This document shows, piece by piece, positions 37,384 through 47,618 of a stretch of 64,000 bases of DNA; the first letter of the stretch is position 1, and the number at the start of each line of letters is the position of its first letter. The DNA comes from Phymatolithon calcareum (taxonomy: Eukaryota > Rhodophyta > Florideophyceae > Hapalidiales): contig OZ345382.1 in assembly GCA_977006965.1 (NCBI GenBank), positions 1,798,001-1,862,000 on the forward strand. Direction: 5' to 3'. Below the pieces are notes generated by a model. It was given only the letters and a program-made list of their open reading frames with translations. It searched no databases and was not told the origin of the DNA. Both the position numbers and the translations under genes were made by a program.

Positions 37384-38202
37384 CTAGAAACAAGGACCAT
37401 GTCCAATTTTTCTGACGTGATTTTCGGCTGGTGCCTCATTCGCAATTCTCTGAAACAGAGACGCATTACAAGCCTCCAATGCACGATATAGGTGCTTCTC
37501 GATCTTCAAACTTCGTGGTCGGTACGTCGCAGCCGTGCGCACCCGAGCCATGAACGCACGTTCATCGGCGAGCACGACAGGCTCAAGACGGGTGGCTGCG
37601 TGTTGTCGGCATGCAGCGCGTTCAATCTCAGCATCACGTAGAGTAAGCTCGATAATAGCTTTCCCAATATCTTCTATCGTTCGATATGTGACATTCGTGC
37701 CCAAGGAGCAAAGATGAATCACAGCATCGCGCCACGCTCCGACGTCCTTCGGCATGCTTTCCAGACGTGCAATCCAGCCAACCCAATTGTATTGAAAAGC
37801 ATTGTTACTAGCTTCGGCGACAGCGTTAGTACCTGGAGACCATAGACGCGGAAAAGAGCGGAACTTGTACAGCAGGATTCGCGCCACTAACCAGGCCCCT
37901 TTTTGCAGTGTGATATAACGACCGACGCCTCCCGGTGGCAGATCGGTGAGAGTGAGACCGTTTGCAAGCTCAACGCAGTGGTCTTCAGTCGGCGATGTGG
38001 TGGAGGCTGCTGAGGCGGTGTGTCGATGGCTGCGGCTTCGTCGCTGCCGTGACACTGTGCGCTTGACGGTGGACTGCCTCGACATTTCTTTGAATATTTC
38101 TTTATGTCGAGCTCTCAGAGCGCCTGTATCGTAATGGTGCGAGTGTCTGCTCGACGAAGTTGTCAAAGCGAGGAGCGGAACTTGACAGTGTGGGATACTC
38201 AT
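37384..38202 (-). CDS. Conserved hypothetical protein, paralogue 2
   Basis: An uninterrupted ORF of 272 codons homologous to 34460-35131 but in opposite orientation. Conserved blocks include VELANGLTLTDLPPGGVGRY, VARILLYKFRSFPRLWSP, FQYNWVGWIARLESM, IEDIGKAIIELTLRDAEIER, YRPRSLKIEKHLYRALEACN and ASLFQRIANEAP. Its N terminus is longer. A start at the internal MSRQSTVKRTVSRQRRSR (about 38085) would give a length close to paralogue 1 and a similar basic N terminus, and is preferred. The C-terminal five or so residues differ. Both copies are open despite clear divergence, unlike every transposon ORF nearby. Function unknown. Confidence 0.65.
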   Translation of the reverse strand: MSIPHCQVPLLALTTSSSRHSHHYDTGALRARHKEIFKEMSRQSTVKRTVSRQRRSRSHRHTASAASTTSPTEDHCVELANGLTLTDLPPGGVGRYITLQKGAWLVARILLYKFRSFPRLWSPGTNAVAEASNNAFQYNWVGWIARLESMPKDVGAWRDAVIHLCSLGTNVTYRTIEDIGKAIIELTLRDAEIERAACRQHAATRLEPVVLADERAFMARVRTAATYRPRSLKIEKHLYRALEACNASLFQRIANEAPAENHVRKIGHGPCF

Positions 38203-39544
38203 TCAAGAGGTGAGCGTTAGCTGTTCAAATTTAAAGTCGGACCCAGCTATCGAGATATTGAGTCGCGGTTAAGTTCGTGTTCGACGAGAGACATTTGTGA
38301 CACAGCGAGATCGACAATGCTATGTCTTCATAACGAAACAGCACAGCTATCGGAACAGTGTGTCTTGTGGGAGCATCGAATGGTACTTGCAATAATTTCC
38401 TCGTTGGAACGCGAACACGGGAAAGAAGGCCGAATGAATGAATCCTGTTTCTCATTGGTCAAAATTCGAGTGGAAAGTCTATGTGTGATTGGAAAAAACA
38501 ATGAAAGAGGAGGTTGCAGTTGTATTGCCACGCTGGTGTAAAGAGAATTTACAACTGTGCTGTACCTCACTGTTCTCTACTGATATCATATGATATGTAC
38601 TGCGACAATGTCGGCCCGAACGGCTCCTTCTGCCAATCGCAAGTACTGTAAAGTATCATACCAGGGACCAGTTTCTGAATTCTTGTCCAATCACATGCTT
38701 TACAGTCGTGTCTATGTGGATTGCAACTGTTCCGACCAATCATGACAATAGGCCACTGTCTGCCGCCCAAGGACATTTTGTTTTGGGAATCAATTTTTTA
38801 ACAGGAATTTATGAATTATGTTAGACATCCCGGGTGTTTTCTGCGCCAATAGGACAACAGAGGATTTGGAAACAACGAGCGCAATTTGTGTTATACCCGA
38901 AGTGAACATAACACACTTTCCACTGAATTTGCCAAGCATCGCGACGGCTCCCAGGATGACCGGCAGAGGTAAAAGTCTCTCTCCGAAAGAATTATGGGCC
39001 CAGCGTGGATATCTGCAAACACTGCGCTATATCGTTGGGCAATATTATGTATGTTTCGCTCGCAGCTAACTGCATCGGTTCTCATCCAAGAATCCCGCTT
39101 GCTTGCATGGACACATCATCTTTCTTCAACAATGACAGAACAATAAATGGATTTTGTTCTCTTTGTGATGCAACGATCGATAAAATCCACTGTCCATTCC
39201 TCTCCGAACACCGCATTGTGCTTAATCTACACTGCCTGGCTTACTCGCATGACCACAAGAGGAAAATACGCATCTCATTCAAAATGAGAGATGGAAATGT
39301 TTTGCCCATTTCTCCATCTACGCAGCCCTGCTTTCTCGCATGGGATAAAAGCAATGGCGTCCTACTATGTGATGCACCGATCGAACAATTGCTTTGTCCT
39401 GTCCTTACTGATGGCTTCTTTCTTGACCATCCACACCGTCCAACATACTCTCCATTGTGCCATGAGAAATCCCACGCAGCATCCACCGGAAATTGGGGCT
39501 TTGGTACCTGAGTTTCGACGGATTATGCTGGGGATAGATGTTGA
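38203..39544. other. No recognised gene
   Basis: Two overlapping plus-strand ORFs (38818-39069 and 39005-39511) have Cys/His residues (NGFCSLCDATIDKIHCPF) but no assignable motif. Nothing else was recognised. Confidence 0.4.
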
Positions 39545-40268
39545 TTTATTTTAAAAGCACCCAAGACCTCACAGTGAGTAACGGGGCAGCTTCTCAATTA
39601 CTTCTAACTTGTCGCATTCTAATTTCCTTGATTCGAGTTTCTCTCCGTATGAGAGTTCTTTCTTTCTTTTACTGCGGGATTTCTCGAAGCTGATTGAACA
39701 ACTCCGCATCCTTTCGGCTCTAGTAGACCTTAACAGATACGAGTGGTACTTAATGTCACAACAGCTGTCCAAGCTGCACAAGGTGCAGACCATGGTCCAG
39801 CTTAACATCCATATCGCTACGCGGCCAATCTTCATTCGCCGTCCTTCAAAGGGATGCCCGGGTTGGAAACCATTTAGGACGTTCACGGTAGCTAATCATC
39901 TCTCTGCCTTCTTTCATTTCCTTCTGTCTTCTCTCCCAGCTTCCTTGAGCGTTGCGGCACACCACACAGGGCGGAATCCATGTACTACCATAGTATGGGA
40001 GTTCGAGTTAGTCTTTTGCATTCATATTCAGCCTCTTTGTCCATCATCTTAGACCCGAGTATGCGTTCGAGTGCAATAAGCTCAATTTCAGCACCGGGTC
40101 CGAAATACTCACCGAGGATTGATTTCCTCCACAACGGAGCTCTGTTAAAAATCAGTTTCAGGCATCTTAGCCTTGTCGTCCTGTCCCTTTTTTGTAACAC
40201 TCCTGGCAACTTCTTATTCTTGTTTATCGGGATTTTCATTGAGCGACCCTCTTCGCATTTTTGCCGCA
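39545..40268 (-). pseudogene. LINE family B C-terminal region, second copy
   Basis: The minus strand from 40260 reads GRSMKIPINKNKKLPGVL, then RTTRLRCLKLIFNRAPLWRK, matching the 35.8-kb copy, and continues through 39886-39569 to the 3' UTR (CGTTACTCACTGTGAGG). It is 5'-truncated close to the 3' end of the tRNA-like locus at 40283-40376. The part around 39570-39980 extends beyond what is seen in the 35-kb copy and is shared with 49110-49445, so a subfamily with a different 3' region is likely. Confidence 0.7.
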
Positions 40269-40272
40269 AAAA
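40268..40272 (-). terminator. Possible pol III terminator (T5)
   Basis: A run of five T on the minus strand lies 10 bases beyond the tRNA-like 3' end. It could end pol III transcription, but it may equally be part of the LINE junction. Confidence 0.4.
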
Positions 40273-40282
40273 CCTTCGTGCA

Positions 40283-40376
40283 CGAGAACGGAGAGATTCG
40301 AACTCTCGCTCCCGAGGGAATTGGATTGGCAGTCCAACGCCTTCAATGTGTAATCTATCGACTTGGCCGCGTTGTC
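40283..40376 (-). tRNA. Serine-type (type II) tRNA-like gene with enlarged D-loop, anticodon GCC
   Basis: On the minus strand all arms can be folded: acceptor GACAACG/CGTTCTC (6 of 7 pairs), D stem GCC/GGC, anticodon stem TTGGA/TCCAA with loop CTGCCAA, a long variable arm TCCC-TC-GGGA, and a perfect T arm GAGAG-TTCGAAT-CTCTC. The long variable arm and the GGCGTTGGACTG block are serine-like, but the anticodon reads GCC (Gly codon) instead of GCT. The D-loop has 23 nt instead of about 10, so roughly 12-13 nt are extra. D-loop introns are known in red algal nuclear tRNAs. The usual GG of the D-loop is not obvious. It could be a disrupted gene, a pseudogene or a tRNA-derived retroposon head. Confidence 0.55.
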
Positions 40377-41439
40377 ATAAACTCTATTCAATGCCGTCAA
40401 GAAGAGCTATGTCCCCGGAAAATGGGAATAAGATCCGATCGCCAGCAGGCCACAAACACTGTTCGAAGTATGAAGCATGTTAGGGAGCACAAATTTTAAG
40501 CGATAGCCAGCGACACTTTGCAACAGCCAAGAGAGACCACCGCCATCCGACGGAGTTGAAAACATCTCGGGAAGCTATACTCAGCTCGCCAGTTTAAGAC
40601 CTGAAACTGATTGCCCATCTCTGATCAGAACATGGACTGCCTATATAAAGAGCAATACATCAGATACGAACAAGTCATGAAACAAGACACCAAAATCCAA
40701 TTTAAAATCCTGTGGACCCATGACGTTTATGCTTCCTGACATAGTGCTGATATGCCTAATTGGCTGCTCTATCACGCTCCCTGTGAGTAAAACCAGTCAT
40801 ATAATCTCTCAGAGCTAAAAAACACAATGTACTTATCAGTTTTTGAAAAGGAGTTTACTGTACTAGAGAGCTGTGTGAATTGAAAAATAGTGTAGTATCC
40901 ATTCAAAAAAGCCCGGTAAATGGGAAGTATCTAGAGGAGGCAGGTACGTAACTGAGAAATTATTTTAGTTTACTCTTGACAGCTCCCGACCGGATTGCGA
41001 ATGTGCGCTGCCCACCAAAAGCTAGTTTTGTCATGAGTTTCATAAACAAAATGGGTTGTCATGAACAGGAAAAGTCCCGTGGCTTCCATTAGAAGAGTAT
41101 AATGCCTCTTCTTGTATTGAGAGTGAAGGTTCGCAAGTGTCTTGAATCACTTGCTAGTACAGCTTTTTGTGAACAGTGTATGTGCTAATTTGTAATCCTC
41201 GTAAAAGCTTGAGAAGAGTAGCTGTCTCGTTTATATGATAGTGGGAGCTTTTCAACTAGAAGATGTCAAAGAGAAAAGCTGCATAGGGAGAATCGAATCC
41301 AATCTATGCCGGAGAAGAGCCACATCAGAGGGTTGCATTGCTCCAAGAACAAATGCAGAGAGAATTCAAGTAGCCATTAGGAGAATCAAGGAAACAAAAT
41401 CCCTCACTAACCTTCATTAAGGAACTGCTAGTTTTCTTA
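40377..41439. other. No recognised gene
   Basis: AT-rich. ORF 41235-41420 (plus) is short and basic without a motif. Confidence 0.4.
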
Positions 41440-41671
41440 TTGCGTCAGTGCCGAGGTATCAGTTCTGACACAGAATTAGAATACACTTTATCACAGCGCA
41501 CAATTAGGAAGAAAAGCGTCGAACAAGTTTGGGACACTAGAACTACAGCTTGCAAGGCAACAAGTGGTCGAGTCCAAGCACCAACAATCCCGTAGAGGAC
41601 TGAGATAGGACTACTTTGAGTCCTGAGTTTTCCCACCCGCCATTTTAAATAAACTTGGAAGGAAAAAAATT
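41440..41671 (+). repeat. LINE family A 3' UTR and A-rich tail
   Basis: GTGGTCGAGTCCAAGCACCA, then CAATCCCGTAGAGGACTGAG, AATAAA and GGAAAAAAATT match the reverse of 25312-25510, minus a deletion of about 85 bp. The A-rich tail is interrupted by MULE copy 2. Confidence 0.7.
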
Positions 41672-42999
41672 GAGGAAATTCGCTGCATGGACCGAAAAAG
41701 GTGGTAAAATTCGCTAAATCGGCACCCTTACAAATACTACTACTCGTTATGATTTCAGCTAGACAGCCGCTTATCATTACACGTTAAGAGTATTTATTGA
41801 GAAGGTACCATGTGTCCCAACTTGAGGAAAGTCGGCACGTTTAGCGTCGAGAGTTGTCAGTTATCTTATTTAGAATTGCATAATATCACGTCAATGGCTC
41901 GCGCCACTTCATTCTCTTCGGTAGGGGTCCATTTAGGCTTCTTCAGGGTTCTGCTGAGTGTACCAATTGCCCATGCTCCTTGACTACCCATATCTTCAAT
42001 CAGCTTCCTTATCTTTACACTACTAATCCGCTACGAAAAGTTCTCTGCACCTCGTCGCATTCGATTGCTGAGCTAACTCGCAACGCTCTCGCCCGAACCG
42101 TCTGAACTCATGGAGAAGAAGGAGCTCGTGCTAAGTGTAAGTGACTGCCCTGGAGTAAGAAAACGTTGTCAACCTCTTAATCGCCCACAACACGTCTATT
42201 GGCAAGGCATATCGACAGGCAAGTTCCTCACGCCTTGCTGCTGCAAGAAGCACTAGGAAAAATCCTCTGAGCGGAGAAGCTGCTTGTGGAGCCGGAGGTC
42301 ATCGAAAGTGACATGCTGAGGTTTGTTGTTAGCAGCCAAGTGACAGCATTCCCTGTGGTAGTTAACAGCGACTACCACGCTACATGCTCTTGTCACCACT
42401 TTGAAGAGCACCAGCGGCCATGTAGCCACGTTGTCATTGCACTTTTGTACTGCTCTAGACGCTTGGCGCAGCATCGAGCCGCATTCGACCCATGAAACAA
42501 GATCTGGTGTGGGACGCATGGCTATTGATAACGTGGGCCAAGCAACACGAGGGCATCATCATTCGTGTTGCAGTCACTGGTTAACAGCTAGTACAGGATG
42601 ATTTGGTCCGTTTGACCTTGTCGCTAAGCTGGACCGCAAGCGCAAGAGGCCCTACTTCCCGTCCAAAATGAGGTCCCGTCACGGCTCCTCGTGCGGAAAC
42701 AACGGTCACTTCTCGCAGACACGCCAGGCCGGACATTCGCAATATTGTTGAGGTGAAGCGAAAACACATCGACAAAGCGGCTCAGTCCATGATAATTGAC
42801 CTCACCGCCTGCGATGACGGAGATGCTACTTGCGACGAGGAGCTGAAGCATAGCGAGTTGCGCATGAAATAAATATTATCTTTTTGATAAGTTTATTTCT
42901 GTGGAGTGCTCTGTGTATCATAACGAGTAGTAGTTATTGCAAGGGGTGCCGATTTAGCGAATTTTGCCAACTTTTTCGGTCCATGCAGCGAATTTCCTC
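41672..42999 (+). mobile_element. MULE, 1,328 bp, copy 2
   Basis: Same length and content as copy 1 in the opposite orientation. The flanks GAAAAAAATT (41662-41671) and AAAAAAAATT (43000-43009) agree at 9 of 10 bases. The SWIM finger is coded at 42286-42495 (plus) and the second, outward-pointing gene end at about 41990-41868 (minus). At least three private substitutions separate it from copies 1 and 3 (for example CCCATGAAAC versus CCCGTGAAAC near 42490), so it is the oldest or an independent lineage. Confidence 0.9.
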
Positions 43000-43062
43000 A
43001 AAAAAAATTAGAACTACAACGGATTATTACAGTTTGCATCTAACAAAAACTTTTTGATTGGA

Positions 43063-43260
43063 TTGGATTTCTGTTTAATTGAAGCTCCATTTGTCAATTA
43101 TCATTGCACCTGAGAGACTTTTCGTTGCGCTACAATCCTTGGCTTAAGTTCTCATTAAAAGTAGTTGATCTCGGACATTTTCTTTGGACTGTATGAACTG
43201 CCATATCCAGCATCTATCTTTGAATACCGGAAAGTTGTTGTTTGGACATTAAGTTTGAAA
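43063..43260 (-). repeat. End fragment of the 41-bp-TIR family
   Basis: Starts GATTGGATTGGATTTCTG, then GTTTAATTGAAGCTCCATTT, and continues with about 190 bp homologous to 44289-44500 and to the reverse of 19150-19355. The rest of the element is missing. Confidence 0.7.
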
Positions 43261-44288
43261 CATCCTACAAAAGCAATAGGCGAAAGATTGCAGATTGTAG
43301 AAAAGAATAAGTAGGGCCATGCAGCTTGAACATCATAAGTGGGTTATTCGTATAGCATTAAAGTTCTGCGTAGACGTCGTCTGTCGCAGGATGGCTCCGA
43401 TCAATCCATGATTAACTTGTTTCTTCATTTGCTATTGTGGCACATACGAGTTTTGTACCTCAAATGAATTCAGTATCGTCTGCGAACGTCATCCTGAAGC
43501 GCACTTACAGGCCTGTACAGAGATGAGCACTGTGTGCTAATAAGATGGACTGAATGATATAACTCATTGTCGGACTTCTTGGTTGCATTGCTGACTATCG
43601 ACCAGGCTTAGTTCTGTTGTTGCTTGTACAGTAAACGATCATCGTCCTCAGCGCACCTGTCCAATTTCCAGAACAGTGCAATTAAGAAAATGGACCTTAG
43701 TACAAACGTAAACTATGGACTTTTCTCTTAATTTGGACAGGGCATATGGTTTTCCAATCCACATGTATAATTAGTACGCGTATAGCATGGGTTAGCTTGA
43801 AATTGTTTTATTTCTCCACGAAACTCTTTTTGCAAGTTTCGCGTGTGACTTTGCTATAAACGGCAATTGAATCGTTGCGCTAAACTACTATAATGCATTG
43901 TTGATCCATTGATTTCGTCTCTCGTAGTCATACCGTGGAGTGGGCTTCGGGGAATTTTATCTGGTTGGCAGTGTGACGAGTCCAGTCTCATTGATGAGTA
44001 GTAAATGGAAAGGCAAAATGAATGAATTAAAAAGTAAACGTACCATTTCAGGCCAAGAAGAACTGTCGCAGAGACAGAGTGGCTGATGCTCGTAATCTCA
44101 ACTGCGAGTGATACTACTTTCCCAATATTTTTAAATGTTTTATTGGGAAAGTAGACTTAAAAGTCCCAACTTGAAAAAGTCTGCACCCTTCTACTGATAC
44201 GTAAGATTGCGGAAATTGCGTCAGTAATATCTCAGCTATTTTTGACGTGTGCAAGAATGTGGAGGCATACGTAGAAAGTAGAAAACGT
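43261..44288. other. No recognised gene
   Basis: AT-rich sequence without substantial ORFs. Confidence 0.5.
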
Positions 44289-44745
44289 AATGGATTGGAT
44301 TATATTTCTGTTTAATTGAAGCTCCATTTGCCAAATATCATTGCACCCGAGAGTCTTTTCGTTGCGCTACAATCTCTCGCTTACGTTCTCATTTAAGTAC
44401 TGCAGTTGGTTTCGGACATTTTCTTTGGACAGTATGAACTGTCATTTCCAGCATCTCTTTTTGAACATCGGAAAGTCGTTGTTTGGGCATGAAGTTTGAA
44501 ATATCCTTGAGGGCTTCATCTAGTTCGGAATCTTCGTTTCTTTCTTGCTCTTGCCACGAGTATGGGAAGCTGTGAAATAACTAGTGCGTACAAAGAAGCA
44601 TGCGCTACGCTTTTTTGAGACTGAGAAATGGTGGTAGCTGGGTCTTGATGGGCTGGGGAGGGCACCGGCCCTCCTGTACAGCGGCTTTAGGAGGAAGACA
44701 TTGATCCCATTCTTCTCTTGCCTACAAAACGTAGTGAGGACGGTT
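44289..44745 (-). mobile_element. 41-bp-TIR family, 3' part of a copy
   Basis: Reverse copy of 18900-19355. The minus strand carries the same coding remnants (PKKRSACFF, KSKKETKIPN, FKKRCWK in one frame; GYFKLHAQTTTF in another), so the coding end is conserved across the copies though frame-broken in each. It ends with the TIR at 44289. The left part, with the second TIR, was not found. Confidence 0.6.
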
Positions 44746-45485
44746 TTGGCGACAAATATTAGCGAAAAACGCCGACATGGCGAAAATGAGGGGTCAATAG
44801 TTTGAGTTACGGAGGCGATAGACTCTTTACTGTCATATCAGTCTCCCTTTCACTATTAATTAGGACAAAAATCGGCAAAGTATATGGACGGTTGCGGGCT
44901 CCGTTCCGAAACGATCATACCTATAACTAGTTTCCATAAGGACTCTTCATCTTTTAGAGTAAATAAAGACGCTTCGCTGGGAGGTCACACACAATAGTTT
45001 GCGGTAGTGCGTGTCTGTGGTCAGATTGCATGGACAGGATAGCATGTGCTCCGGAGGAGCCTTTGTTAAGTTTCGCACAATCTGATCAAATAATTTCCCT
45101 TTTGCAAGTTGTATTTTTTGAGTTTTACCTTTTCATTTATCTATCTTTTATTCCTACTTGTTCTTGATCAAATGCGTTTCCCTGATATGAATGAAACATT
45201 TGAGTCGAAGTCATCAATGCTTTGTTTCTTAGACTTTTTATATTTGAGAAGGAATATTTAATACCTTTATGTTAAAAGCCCCAAGAGGACTTTGTAAGGT
45301 TACTACTGATGCATGTTCAAATTCTATTTGAAGATGTAAATCGCACAATTCTTTTGCTTGCGGTACTCCACCGTTATCGAACCCCAGTCTCGACCATCCC
45401 AATACTCTTAGTGTGCATGATGTACGAAGCAGGAAATGACGGTCAATTGCCGGGGGCCTCGCCCGTATATCCGCAAAACTGATAG
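44746..45485. other. No recognised gene
   Basis: ORF 45238-45531 (minus) has no recognisable motif and runs into the MULE end. Confidence 0.4.
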
Positions 45486-45495
45486 GATTAAAATT

Positions 45496-46956
45496 GAGGA
45501 AATTCGCTGCATGGACCGAAAAAGTTGGCAAAATTCGCTAAATCGGCACCCCTTGCAATAACTACTACTCGTTATGATACACAGAGCACTCCACAGAAAT
45601 AAACTTATCAAAAAGATAATATTTATTTGAGGAAATTCGCTGCATGGACCGAAAAAGGTGGTAAAATTCGCTAAATCGGCACCCTTACAAATACTACTAC
45701 TCGTTATGATTTCAGCTAGACAGCCGCTTATCATTACACGTTAAGAGGATTTATTGAGAAGGTACCATGTGTCCCAACTTGAGGAAAGTCGGCACGTTTA
45801 GCGTCGAGAGTTGTCAGTTATCTTATTTAGAATTGCATAATATCACGTCAATGGCTCGCGCCACTTCATTCTCTTCGGTAGGGGTCCATTTAGGCTTCTT
45901 CAGGGTTCTGCTGAGTGTACCAATTGCCCATGCTCCTTGACTACCCATATCTTCAATCAGCTTCCTTATCTTTACACTACTAATCCGCTACGAAAAGTTC
46001 TCTGCACCTCGTCGCATTCGATTGCTGAGCTAACTCGCAACGCTCTCGCCCGAACCGTCTGAACTCATGGAGAAGAAGGAGCTCGTGCTAAGTGTAGGTG
46101 ACTGCCCTGGAGTAAGAAAACGTTGTCAACCTCTTAATCGCCCACAACACGTCTATTGGCAAGGCATATCGACAGGCAAGTTCCTCACGCCTTGCTGCTG
46201 CAAGAAGCACTAGGAAAAATCCTCTGAGCGGAGAAGCTGCTTGTGGAGCCGGAGGTCATCGAAAGTGACATGCTGAGGTTTGTTGTTAGCAGCCAAGTGA
46301 CAGCATTCCCTGTGGTAGTTAACAGCGACTACCACGCTACATGCTCTTGTCACCACTTTGAAGAGCACCAGCGGCCATGTAGCCACGTTGTCATTGCACT
46401 TTTGTACTGCTCTAGACGCTTGGCGCAGCATCGAGCCGCATTCGACCCGTGAAACAAGATCTGGTGTGGGACGCATGGCTATTGATAACGTGGGCCAAGC
46501 AACACGAGGGCATCATCATTCGTGTTGCAGTCACTGGTTAACAGCTAGTACAGGATGATTTGGTCCGTTTGACCTTGTCGCTAAGCTGGACCGCAAGCGC
46601 AAGAGGCCCTACTTCCCGTCCAAAATGAGGTCCCGTCACGGCTCCTCGTGCGGAAACAACGGTCACTTCTCGCAGACACGCCAGGCCGGACATTCGCAAT
46701 ATTGTTGAGGTGAAGCGAAAACACATCGACAAAGCGGCTCAGTCCATGATAATTGACCTCACCGCCTGCGATGACGGAGATGCTACTTGCGACGAGGAGC
46801 TGAAGCATAGCGAGTTGCGCATGAAATAAATATTATCTTTTTGATAAGTTTATTTCTGTGGAGTGCTCTGTGTATCATAACGAGTAGTAGTTATTGCAAG
46901 GGGTGCCGATTTAGCGAATTTTGCCAACTTTTTCGGTCCATGCAGCGAATTTCCTC
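45496..46956 (+). mobile_element. Composite MULE with A-B-A ends, copy 3
   Basis: A 133-bp terminal fragment (45496-45628, the A end) is joined directly to a complete 1,328-bp element (45629-46956) in the orientation B to A. The whole block, not the inner element, is flanked by a perfect 10-bp repeat GATTAAAATT (45486-45495 and 46957-46966). The two outermost ends are therefore both A ends, forming long inverted repeats of about 133 bp, with a B end buried inside. SWIM is coded at 46243-46452 (plus). The sequence is nearly identical to copy 1. Confidence 0.9.
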
Positions 46957-47117
46957 GATTAAAATTTAACTTAGCCCTCTCGTACTACACATCCAGTACT
47001 GGACAAATCTTGACCCCATTGGACATCCTACTTTTTAGAATATATTCTGTTTTCAAAGCGATTAGAAATAGTCTGTTTCGGATGGTGGAGGCAACCTTTC
47101 GAAATATTCACTCGTAA

Positions 47118-47365
47118 TTAAATGGATTTACTGAGAGGGTACCATGTGTCCCAACTAGAGGGAAGTCGGCACCTTTCTAGGCATATTCTATTAGCATTGA
47201 AAATTCAGCTGCCTTATTCGGAATTGCTTAGAATCACGTCAATGGCTTTAGCCATGTCAATCTCTTCTGCCGGGGTTCATTAAGCATTCTTCAGGATTCT
47301 GTTGAGTGTTCCAACTGCCCATGAGCCTTGACTGCCCATTTCTTCAATTACCTTCGGTGGGTTTC
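47118..47365 (-). pseudogene. Diverged MULE second-gene remnant
   Basis: Sequence from GAGAGGGTACCATGTGTCCC to CTTCAATTACCTTCGG is a diverged relative of the MULE internal region at 45750-45970. The minus strand reads EEMGSQGSWAVGTLNRILK against EDMGSQGAWAIGTLSRTLK in the full copies. TIRs are absent. It shows that an older, related family once existed here. Confidence 0.65.
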
Positions 47366-47618
47366 TCGGAAAATGGCCTACAAACCACCTTGCGCAGAGA
47401 AGGAAGTATTCACTCCATTTCACCAAGCTTCAACACTATTCCAAATTTTTTCTCCAGAATCCTTAAGGACCAGTAATGATAAATGGCTGGTTTTGCATAG
47501 CAAGAAGAAATACCTGGCAGCGCGAAATATTGCGCTTTTGTTCGGGAAAGAAAGGTTTTAGTCCACGAGGAACTGCCTGAAACTTTTTTCGTTTCTCGTT
47601 TCTTAAGGAAAAAGAAAA

